Source: JBBSEZ01 sp038239195
GTDB taxonomy: Bacteria; Planctomycetota; Planctomycetia; Gemmatales; Gemmataceae
Direction: 5' to 3'
Assembly: GCA_038239195.1 (NCBI GenBank)
Contig: JBBSEZ010000100.1
Location: 1 to 25,169, forward strand
DNA length: 25,169 bases
Under the pieces are notes generated by a model, which saw only the letters and a list, made by a program, of their open reading frames with translations, did not search any database and had not been told where the DNA came from. The position numbers and the translations under genes were made by a program. Below are positions 1-5,779 of the stretch, in pieces. Positions within the stretch are counted from its first letter, which is position 1; each line of letters opens with the position of its first letter.

Positions 1-386
1 ATGTAGGCGGGGATGCGGATGGTCTTGGCGGTGTTGACCAGGGCCCGCTTCATCGACTGTTTGATCCAGTAGCTGGCGTAGGTGCTGAAGCGCGTGTTCA
101 TCGACGGGTCGAACCCTTCCACGGCGCGCAGCAGCCCGAGGTTGCCTTCCTCGATCAGGTCCTGCAAACAGAGCCCCTTGCCCGCGTACCCTCGCGCGAT
201 GTTGACGACGAGCCGCAGGTTGGCGCGCACCATCTGGTCGCGCGCCTCGCTGTCGCCGTCCTCGATCCGATACGCGAGTTGCTTCTCCTCCTCGGCCTTG
301 AGCAGGGGCGTGTCGTTGATCTCACGGAGGTACGTCTCCAGGGGGGACTGGAGGGCGTGGTCCTTGCGGCGGAGCAAGCGAGACAT
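1..386 (-). CDS. RNA polymerase sigma-70 family factor, RpoD/SigA-like (5' part only, cut by window edge)
   Basis: Directs RNA polymerase to promoters in the cytoplasm. The gene starts at the ATG at 384-386 and runs off the left edge, leaving 128 codons. Near residue 15 is a region 1.2-like stretch (PLETYLREINDTPLL), followed by region 2.1/2.2 (VRANLRLVVNIARGYAG, then LQDLIEEGNLGLLRAVEGFD) and region 2.3/2.4 (TRFSTYASYWIKQSMKRAL, then TIRIPAYM). These are the core-binding and -10-recognition segments of group 1/2 sigma factors; regions 3 and 4 lie outside the window. The N-terminus is short and lacks region 1.1, so a group 2 factor is more likely than the housekeeping one (inference). GAGAGG upstream of the ATG could be a ribosome-binding site. 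Confidence 0.93.
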   Translation of the reverse strand, partial: MSRLLRRKDHALQSPLETYLREINDTPLLKAEEEKQLAYRIEDGDSEARDQMVRANLRLVVNIARGYAGKGLCLQDLIEEGNLGLLRAVEGFDPSMNTRFSTYASYWIKQSMKRALVNTAKTIRIPAY

Positions 387-495
387 CGGGGAGGGCCTCT
401 CAGGGGGGGGAGGGCGGGGGCAAGTCCGTTGCAGGGCGTCCGGGGCCCCACCTCGCCCCCGTCTTTCACGGCGGGGCAAGATGCGGCTCCGCTGT

Positions 496-524
496 AAGGT
501 AGGACAGGAATTGGCCCAAAGCAA
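496..524 (-). promoter_or_regulatory. candidate promoter of the sigma factor gene
   Basis: On the minus strand TTGCTT and TACCTT are separated by 17 bases, leaving about 100 bases of leader before the ATG at 386. Both boxes match the sigma-70 consensus only half way. The same spacing with a TACCTT or TACCTC -10 box occurs at 2311-2339 and 5682-5710, which is the main reason to list it. Confidence 0.3.
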
Positions 525-616
525 ATCCGCCGGACAGAAGGCATGCCGGGAAATTTCCGAAAAACCGGGCCGAGAAGGAGGTCGGGCTCGGTGCGGCAAC
601 AATTCGGGGAGCGCCC

Positions 617-660
617 CGCTAAGCCGCAAGCCCTCGAAGTTCGCCGCTTGCGGCTTAGCG
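617..660. repeat. palindromic element at the 3' end of the FAD oxidoreductase gene
   Basis: A perfect 14-base inverted repeat (617-630 against 647-660, core AAGCCGCAAG / CTTGCGGCTT) with a 16-base loop. The stop codon of the minus-strand FAD gene (655-657) lies inside the proximal arm. No T-run follows on either strand, so this is a hairpin that could stop transcription or protect mRNA ends rather than a classical terminator. A related hairpin with the same CCGCAAG core is at 5601-5649. The rest of 387-654 holds only the promoter candidate above. Confidence 0.6.
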
Positions 661-2262
661 TCGCGGTTCCAACGGCGCGTAGCGCCCCACGATCGCCTTC
701 GCCGAGCGCAGCCCGTCCACCGCCGCGCTGATGATTCCGCCCGCGTACCCCGCCCCTTCGCCCACCGGGTAGAGCCCCACGATCCCCGGCGCTTCGCGCG
801 TCTCGTCCTCGCGCACCATGCGCACCGGCGCGCTGCCCCGTGCCTCCGGCCCCACCAGCGTCGCGTCGCGCAGAAAGCGCCCCTGCCAGCGCCGATCCAT
901 GATCGGCAGCCCGTGCCGCAGCGCCGCCACGATCGGCGGGGGCACCAATTCGGCGACGTTGGCTGAAACGCCCCCTCGCGGATAGCTGTTGTCTGGCACC
1001 CCGCCGGTGGCCCGCCCCGCCAGGAAGTCGGCCGCGCGCTGGATCGGGCAAAGATACTGCCCGCGCCCCACCTCGAAGGCCCGTCTTTCGTACGCCTCCT
1101 GGAGCCGCACGCCGGCGAGGACGTCGCTCCCGCCAAAGTCTTTCGGCTGGACGGTCACCACCAGCCCGCTGTTGGCGAAGGGCGAGTCGTGCTTCGACAG
1201 GCTCATGCCGTTGGTGCAGAAGGCCCCCGGGGCCGACACGGACGGCATCACGTAACCGCCGGCGCACATGCAGAACGTGAACAGGTCGTGCTCGCCGTTG
1301 GCGACGAGCGAATAGTTGGCCGCCCCCAGGCGATCTTCGAGCCGCATCGAGCCATAGTGAACGCGGTTGACCGTCTCCTGCGGCTGCTCGATCCGAACGC
1401 CCATCTGAAACGGCTTCTGTATCATCGGCACCCCTCGCGCCAGCAGCATGGCGTAGGTGTCGCGGGCGCTGTGCCCGATGGCCAAAACGGCGACCGAGGC
1501 GGGGACGTAGCCCGAGGAGGTGGCCAGCCCGCGCAGCCGGCCCTCGGCGACGTCCAGGTCCTCGACGCGGCAGGAGAAGCGCACCTCCCCGCCGAGGGAC
1601 TCGATGCGCCGGCGGAGGGCCTTGACGACGGCGGGCAGGCGATTGCTGCCGAGGTGAGGCCGGGCGTCGTAGACGATGCTCGGCTTGCCCTTGCACTCGG
1701 CGAACAGTTCCAGCACGCGGCGCACGTCGGGGCCCGAGGCGCGGTAGGTGAGTTTGCCGTCGCTGAAGGTGCCGGCCCCGCCCTCGCCGAAGAGATAATT
1801 GCTCTCCGGATCGTGCGCCCCTCCTGAGTCGAAGGCGCGCACGTCGTGGATGCGCTCGCGCACGGCCCGGCCGCGCTCGAGCACCAGCGGGCGGTAGCCT
1901 TGCTCGGCCAGGAAGCAGGCCGCCACCAGGCCCCCGGGCCCCGAGCCGATCACCACCGGGCGCTGCGCCAGCGGCCTGTCGCCGGGCGGCGGAACGACGA
2001 ACGGCTCCTCGCGGTAGAGATCGACCCTGGCGCGGCCGTGCGCGGAACGGGCCGCGAGGCGCGCCTCGTCTTCGGGGACGGTGACCTCGGCGGTGTAGAC
2101 GAACTGGAGCGCGCCCTTGTCGCGGGCGTCGAGGGCCTTGCGCAGGATGCGCCATTGCAGGGGCGCGTCGCGCGACAGCCCGAGTACGTGGGCCAACCGC
2201 TGGGGCAAGGCCGCCTCGGGATCGTCGATGCTCAGCCGGACGTTGGAGATGCGCAGGGGCAT
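655..2262 (-). CDS. FAD-dependent oxidoreductase, COG2509-like
   Basis: A 535-residue cytoplasmic flavoprotein. After an N-terminal domain of about 100 residues comes a Rossmann FAD-binding motif at about 103-111 (VVIGSGPGG) followed by the ERG acidic turn. A mid-region with GEGGAGTFSDGKLTYR and a C-terminal FAD segment (GLYPVGEGAGYAGGIISAA) match the large uncharacterised FAD-dependent dehydrogenases of COG2509. The substrate is unknown. The frame is open upstream to 2343, but the extra 27 residues are low-quality and MPLRISN at 2262 is the usual family start. No Shine-Dalgarno precedes it, while a TATCAT box ends 8 bases upstream, suggesting a leaderless mRNA. The gene is divergent from the nucleotidyltransferase-like gene, and its TAA lies in a hairpin arm. 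Confidence 0.9.
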   Translation of the reverse strand: MPLRISNVRLSIDDPEAALPQRLAHVLGLSRDAPLQWRILRKALDARDKGALQFVYTAEVTVPEDEARLAARSAHGRARVDLYREEPFVVPPPGDRPLAQRPVVIGSGPGGLVAACFLAEQGYRPLVLERGRAVRERIHDVRAFDSGGAHDPESNYLFGEGGAGTFSDGKLTYRASGPDVRRVLELFAECKGKPSIVYDARPHLGSNRLPAVVKALRRRIESLGGEVRFSCRVEDLDVAEGRLRGLATSSGYVPASVAVLAIGHSARDTYAMLLARGVPMIQKPFQMGVRIEQPQETVNRVHYGSMRLEDRLGAANYSLVANGEHDLFTFCMCAGGYVMPSVSAPGAFCTNGMSLSKHDSPFANSGLVVTVQPKDFGGSDVLAGVRLQEAYERRAFEVGRGQYLCPIQRAADFLAGRATGGVPDNSYPRGGVSANVAELVPPPIVAALRHGLPIMDRRWQGRFLRDATLVGPEARGSAPVRMVREDETREAPGIVGLYPVGEGAGYAGGIISAAVDGLRSAKAIVGRYAPLEPRR

Positions 2263-2270
2263 GATAGGAG

Positions 2271-2299
2271 ATGATAGCAGATCGGGGGCGGGTCGGTAA
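2271..2299 (-). promoter_or_regulatory. candidate promoter of the FAD oxidoreductase, likely leaderless
   Basis: On the minus strand TTACCG (2299-2294), a 17-base spacer and TATCAT (2276-2271, 5 of 6 consensus bases) end 8 bases before the ATG at 2262. The expected transcription start falls on or beside the start codon. The intervening bases CTCCTATC contain no ribosome-binding site. Confidence 0.42.
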
Positions 2300-2310
2300 T
2301 CCTCCCACGG

Positions 2311-2339
2311 TGGACGGCTCGGCCCGCATCCGTTACCTT
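2311..2339 (+). promoter_or_regulatory. candidate promoter of the DUF6036-like gene
   Basis: TGGACG (4 of 6 to the -35 consensus), exactly 17 bases, then TACCTT. This would start transcription about 20 bases before the ATG at 2366, just upstream of the AAGGAG ribosome-binding site at 2353-2358. Confidence 0.38.
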
Positions 2340-2365
2340 GCAATGATCGGCGAAGGAGTCACGAG

Positions 2366-3160
2366 ATGGCGGACCTGTGGGGCCTGGTGTGGGGCAAGCC
2401 GGAGGTCGATCCGGCGTTGCTGGCCGAGGCCGTCGAGCGCGAGGCTGCGCGCGGCGACCTCGACTTCCGCACGCGCTTGCTGATCCGCGACAGCACCGAC
2501 GCGCTCGCCGAACATTGGGGGGCGGAGCGGTTGCGCGCCTGGTTGGAGCGCAGCCCCGTGCGCGATCGCATCGAGGGCGTTCGCCGGGAAGACCTGGGAG
2601 AGCGTGGGTTTCCATTCCTCCGGGAGGCACTCGTGGACCGCACCGAGCCGAACGTCATTCGCCAGTTCCTCCGCGAACTGGGGGCCTACCTCTCGCGCCC
2701 CGTGAAACTGACGATCGGCGGCTCGGGCGCCCTGATCCTGACCGGCCACCTGTCTCGCGCGACGCAAGACGTCGACGTCGTAGATGAGGTCCCGGAGCCC
2801 ATCCGCGCCGAGCGGGCCCTGCTCGACCAACTCGCCCGGCGTTATCGATTACACCTCACCCACTTCCAGTCCCATTTCCTCCCCGCCGGGTGGGAAGCTC
2901 GGCTCCACTCTCTCGAACCGTTCGGGCAGATCCAGGCATACCTCATCGACGTCCTCGATCTCTTTCTGAGCAAGCTCTTCAGCAAGCGCGACAAGGACCT
3001 CGACGACCTGCGCGCCCTGCTCCCGGCCCTGGAGCGCGGGGCGCTGGTTCAGCGCCTGCAAGACACCTGCGGGGCGCTACTCGGCGAGCGGGGGCTGCGC
3101 GCGAATGCGGAGCGGAACTGGTACGTCCTCACCGGCGAGGCCCTCCCGGCGAGGGAGTGA
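2366..3160 (+). CDS. nucleotidyltransferase-fold protein, DUF6036/AbiEii-like
   Basis: A 264-residue protein. The central part has the hallmark of minimal nucleotidyltransferases: LTIGGSGALIL at about 115-125 followed by TQDVDVVDEVPE at 134-145, giving GGS and the D-x-D metal pair. The stretch DLFLSKLFSKRDKDLDDL at about 198-215 resembles the conserved helix of DUF6036 and AbiEii proteins. The first 100 residues are not recognised and may be a separate helical domain. AbiEii toxins work with an AbiEi antitoxin, but none is adjacent: the upstream gene is divergent and the downstream gene convergent with a 7-base gap. A housekeeping or orphan role is therefore as likely as a toxin role. AAGGAG at 2353-2358 supports the start. 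Confidence 0.75.
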   Translation: MADLWGLVWGKPEVDPALLAEAVEREAARGDLDFRTRLLIRDSTDALAEHWGAERLRAWLERSPVRDRIEGVRREDLGERGFPFLREALVDRTEPNVIRQFLRELGAYLSRPVKLTIGGSGALILTGHLSRATQDVDVVDEVPEPIRAERALLDQLARRYRLHLTHFQSHFLPAGWEARLHSLEPFGQIQAYLIDVLDLFLSKLFSKRDKDLDDLRALLPALERGALVQRLQDTCGALLGERGLRANAERNWYVLTGEALPARE

Positions 3161-3167
3161 TCGATCC

Positions 3168-4394
3168 TCACTTCCCCACCAACGGCACGCAGACGATCTC
3201 CTCGTCGTTCCGCGCGAAGACGCATCCCGCCGCGAACGCGGGATGTGCCCACGTCTTCCCGATCACCGGCGCCTTGCCCAGCACCTTGTGTCCCTTCGGC
3301 GTCAGCTCCGCCAGCACCAGCTCGCCCGGCGTGTTGAGCACCAGCGCCCGGTTGCCGCCCACCCACGCCAGGCTCGCCTGTGGGTTCTGGCCGCGCGGCG
3401 TGACGTGCCAGCCCTCCCATTTCACCACCCCGCTCTTCAGTTCGATGCACTTGATGCCGCGGAAGCGATCGAGGGCGTAGACGTGGCCGTCCTTGACGAG
3501 CGGGGTGGACATCAGCAGGCTCAACTGCTTGCCCTCCCACGCCAGCTTCGGATTGAGGCCCCGGTCGTCCAGGCGCAGCGCCTTGCTCCCCGACCAGTAG
3601 TTGGAGGCCAGCAGCACGCCGTCGGCGAAAACGAGGTCGCCGATCGCCACGTCGTAGGTGATGCCGGCGAACGGCACGCGCCAGAGGAGCTTGCCCGTCG
3701 CCGGCTCCAGGCCGACGACGTGCTGCGGCGTGAAGTGGGCCAGCAGGCGATAGCGCGGGGTGGCGATCAGGACCGGCGACGAGTAGCCGGGCCGGTCGGC
3801 GAGGCTGCGCCACACCTCCTTGCCGCTGGCCAGGGCGAGCGCCACCAGGCAGGCCTCGGGCTGGCCCCCCACCTGCACGATCAGGCGCGGCCCGTCCACG
3901 AGGGGCGAGCAGGCGTGGCCCCAGTCGGGCACCCGGCCCTTGAAGTCCTTGACCGTGTCGCGCCGCCACAACACCTTGCCGCTGCGTGCATCCAGACAAT
4001 GGAGGTGGCCCAAAGCGCCGAAGGCGTAGACGCGGCCAGCGTGGACGGTAGGGGTGGCGCGCGGTCCGTTGCCGTAATCGAGCTTGCCGTACTTCACCGC
4101 GTACTCGTGGGCCCAGAGCGTCTTGCCCGTGGCGGCGTCGAGGCAGAGGACGCGCTCGACCTCGCGCGGCTTCTTCTGGCGGTCCATCACGTAGGCCTTG
4201 CCGGCGGCCACCGCGATCCCGCCGTAGCCGCCGCCGAGGGGGCGCTTCCAGCAGGCCTCGAGCTTGGCGGGGAGCTTCTCGGGCAGGCCCTTCTCGGCCC
4301 AGACGTTGTCGCGCTGAGCGCCGCGCCACTGCGGCCAGTCGGCGGCCAGAGCGCCGCAGGGCAGGAGCAGCAGCAGGAGAAGATGGCGCGGCAT
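3168..4394 (-). CDS. exported PQQ-binding-like beta-propeller (quinoprotein) protein
   Basis: A 408-residue protein with a clear Sec signal peptide (basic start, a run of seven leucines, cleavage near GALAA at 14-18) followed by DWPQWRG, the usual opening of planctomycete secreted propellers. Repeated blades carry the pattern LDAATGKTLWAHEY, LDARSGKVLWRRDT, LEPATGKLLWRVPF, typical of PQQ/BamB-like eight-bladed propellers. No catalytic residues can be assigned, so it may bind or scaffold rather than oxidise. The start follows AAAGG with suitable spacing. It lies downstream of msrP on the same strand, 147 bases away, with a large inverted repeat between them that may uncouple the two. Confidence 0.88.
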   Translation of the reverse strand: MPRHLLLLLLLPCGALAADWPQWRGAQRDNVWAEKGLPEKLPAKLEACWKRPLGGGYGGIAVAAGKAYVMDRQKKPREVERVLCLDAATGKTLWAHEYAVKYGKLDYGNGPRATPTVHAGRVYAFGALGHLHCLDARSGKVLWRRDTVKDFKGRVPDWGHACSPLVDGPRLIVQVGGQPEACLVALALASGKEVWRSLADRPGYSSPVLIATPRYRLLAHFTPQHVVGLEPATGKLLWRVPFAGITYDVAIGDLVFADGVLLASNYWSGSKALRLDDRGLNPKLAWEGKQLSLLMSTPLVKDGHVYALDRFRGIKCIELKSGVVKWEGWHVTPRGQNPQASLAWVGGNRALVLNTPGELVLAELTPKGHKVLGKAPVIGKTWAHPAFAAGCVFARNDEEIVCVPLVGK

Positions 4395-4420
4395 GGGGCA
4401 GGCCTTTCGGGGTCGGCATC

Positions 4421-4530
4421 CCCCAACCCCCTCTCGCGAGGAGAGAGGGAGCCGGAAGGGAGCGCGACGGTTTCTGTGGATCGTCCACGTTTTCTCTCCC
4501 TCTCTCCCGTTCTGACGAGGGGCGGGGGTG
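4421..4530. repeat. imperfect inverted repeat between msrP and the PQQ-propeller gene
   Basis: GGAGAGAGGGAG at 4440-4451 is perfectly complementary to CTCCCTCTCTCC at 4496-4507. The flanks (CCCCCAACCCC on the left, GGGGCGGGGGTGAGGG on the right) extend the symmetry imperfectly. This is a purine/pyrimidine-biased foldback of the kind dispersed in many planctomycete intergenic regions. It could act as a terminator or attenuator downstream of msrP (stop at 4542). Confidence 0.5.
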
Positions 4531-4541
4531 AGGGAACTGCC

Positions 4542-5516
4542 TCAAGCCCGATACAGCTTCCCGACCCAGTCGCCATAGCCGTTTAGCAATAGCGTGGGCC
4601 GACGTTCGCCCGTCCCGAGCATGCGTTCGCTCGCCTGGCTCCAGCGCGGGTGAGGAACCTGCGGCTCGACGTTGGCCTCGAAGCCGTATTCGTGGGCGGC
4701 CAGCGTGTTCCAGAACGTCGCCGGCTGACGGTCGGTCAGTTCGATGCGCACGATCGACTTGGCGCACTTGAAGCCGTACTTCCACGGCACCACCAGCCGC
4801 ACCGGCGCCCCGTGCTGCTTCAGCAGCGGATGGCCGTACATCCCCGTCGCCAGCAGCGTCAGCTCGTTGGTCGCCTCCGCCAAGGTCAGGCCCTCATTGT
4901 AAGGCCAGGGCATGGAGCGATCGACCATGCGCGACGCCTCGTTCGGGCGGTCGAACGAGACGAATCGCACGTAGCGCGCAGCGGGCAAAGGCTCGGCCTG
5001 GCGCAGCAGTTTCGCCAGCGGGAAGCCGGTCCACGGCACCACCATCGCCCACGCCTCGACGCAGCGGTGGCGGTAGATGCGCTCCTCGAGGGGAAACGCC
5101 CTTATCAGGTCGTCGACGTCGTAAGTCCTGGGCCGCGCCACCAGGCCGGCGATTTCCAGCGACCAGGGGAAGGGCCGAAACGAGCCAACGTGGCGCCAGA
5201 CCGATTTGAGGCCCGAGAACTCGTAGAAGTTGCAGTAGCGCGCCGCCTCGGCCTCCTCGGTGAGGGGCCGGCCCGCCGAGCGGAAGCGCGGGTCGAGCGT
5301 GGCGGGATAGAGCTCGGCGCCGGGCAGTTCGGCGCTGCCGGCCGACAGGACCTCGTCGTCGCTGCCAGGCCGGAAGTTCCACCAAAGGCCGCCGCCGGCC
5401 CCGGCCGCCGCGAGGGCGCCGGCGCCGAGCCCAACGCGCTTCAGCCAGCGGCGGCGGGACGTCAGCGCGGGCTCGGGCGTTACCTGCCGTTCGGGCAGGC
5501 CCCACGGTTGACTCAT
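4542..5516 (-). CDS. msrP: protein-methionine-sulfoxide reductase catalytic subunit MsrP (YedY family)
   Basis: A 324-residue periplasmic molybdopterin enzyme that repairs oxidised methionines in envelope proteins. It has a Tat signal (SRRRWLKRVGLG at about 20-31, then an alanine/glycine-rich helix), NFYEFSGLK, the molybdenum-ligand motif YRHRCVEAWAMVVPW with Cys152, and a C-terminal signature (TDRQPATFW, HEYGFEANVEPQVPHPRWSQ) very close to E. coli MsrP. The frame stays open to 5699, but the ATG at 5516 puts the twin-arginine motif at the correct place and follows GAGGTG. The haem membrane partner MsrQ is not in the window, so electrons must come from an unlinked MsrQ or another donor. Confidence 0.95.
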   Translation of the reverse strand: MSQPWGLPERQVTPEPALTSRRRWLKRVGLGAGALAAAGAGGGLWWNFRPGSDDEVLSAGSAELPGAELYPATLDPRFRSAGRPLTEEAEAARYCNFYEFSGLKSVWRHVGSFRPFPWSLEIAGLVARPRTYDVDDLIRAFPLEERIYRHRCVEAWAMVVPWTGFPLAKLLRQAEPLPAARYVRFVSFDRPNEASRMVDRSMPWPYNEGLTLAEATNELTLLATGMYGHPLLKQHGAPVRLVVPWKYGFKCAKSIVRIELTDRQPATFWNTLAAHEYGFEANVEPQVPHPRWSQASERMLGTGERRPTLLLNGYGDWVGKLYRA

Positions 5517-5600
5517 GGCCGGCACCTCGCGGGTGGGAGGGATGGGGGCGCTTATAGCGTACCACATTCGAGGCGCGCCGCGAGGCTGGATGCGCAGAAC

Positions 5601-5649
5601 GCGAAGCCGCAAGCGGCGGGCCCCGGCGCAATTCCGCTTGCAGCTTCGC
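5601..5649. repeat. palindromic element in the msrP / DUF1549 divergent region
   Basis: A 16-base inverted repeat with one mismatch: 5601-5616 (GCGAAGCCGCAAGCGG) against 5634-5649 (CCGCTTGCAGCTTCGC). It lies between the start of msrP and the promoter candidate for the cytochrome-like gene, so it is not at a 3' end. It shares the CCGCAAG core with the element at 617-660. Confidence 0.5.
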
Positions 5650-5681
5650 GGTACGCGGTCCGCGCCTCCGAGCGATTTGGT

Positions 5682-5710
5682 TTGCCCTTCGGGCCACAAT
5701 CTGTTACCTC
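5682..5710 (+). promoter_or_regulatory. candidate promoter of the DUF1549/DUF1553-DUF1501 operon
   Basis: TTGCCC, 17 bases, TACCTC, in the one locally AT-richer patch of the divergent region. It would give a leader of about 60 bases to the ATG at 5780. Confidence 0.3.
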
Positions 5711-5779
5711 TGTACGTAGTCCCGCCGACTTCGCGCCCGCCCGGGCGCCCCGCCTTGGCCCGTTGGAGGCAGCCCCACC

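Noticed and set aside
155..2329. Very long minus-strand open frame overlapping the FAD oxidoreductase
   Set aside because: Its translation is Arg/Pro/Gly/Ala-rich without motifs, while the frame ending at 655 gives clear FAD-binding motifs. Long false frames are expected at this GC content.
2366..3160. Complete AbiE-type toxin-antitoxin system
   Set aside because: Only the nucleotidyltransferase-like gene is present; neither neighbour resembles an AbiEi antitoxin.
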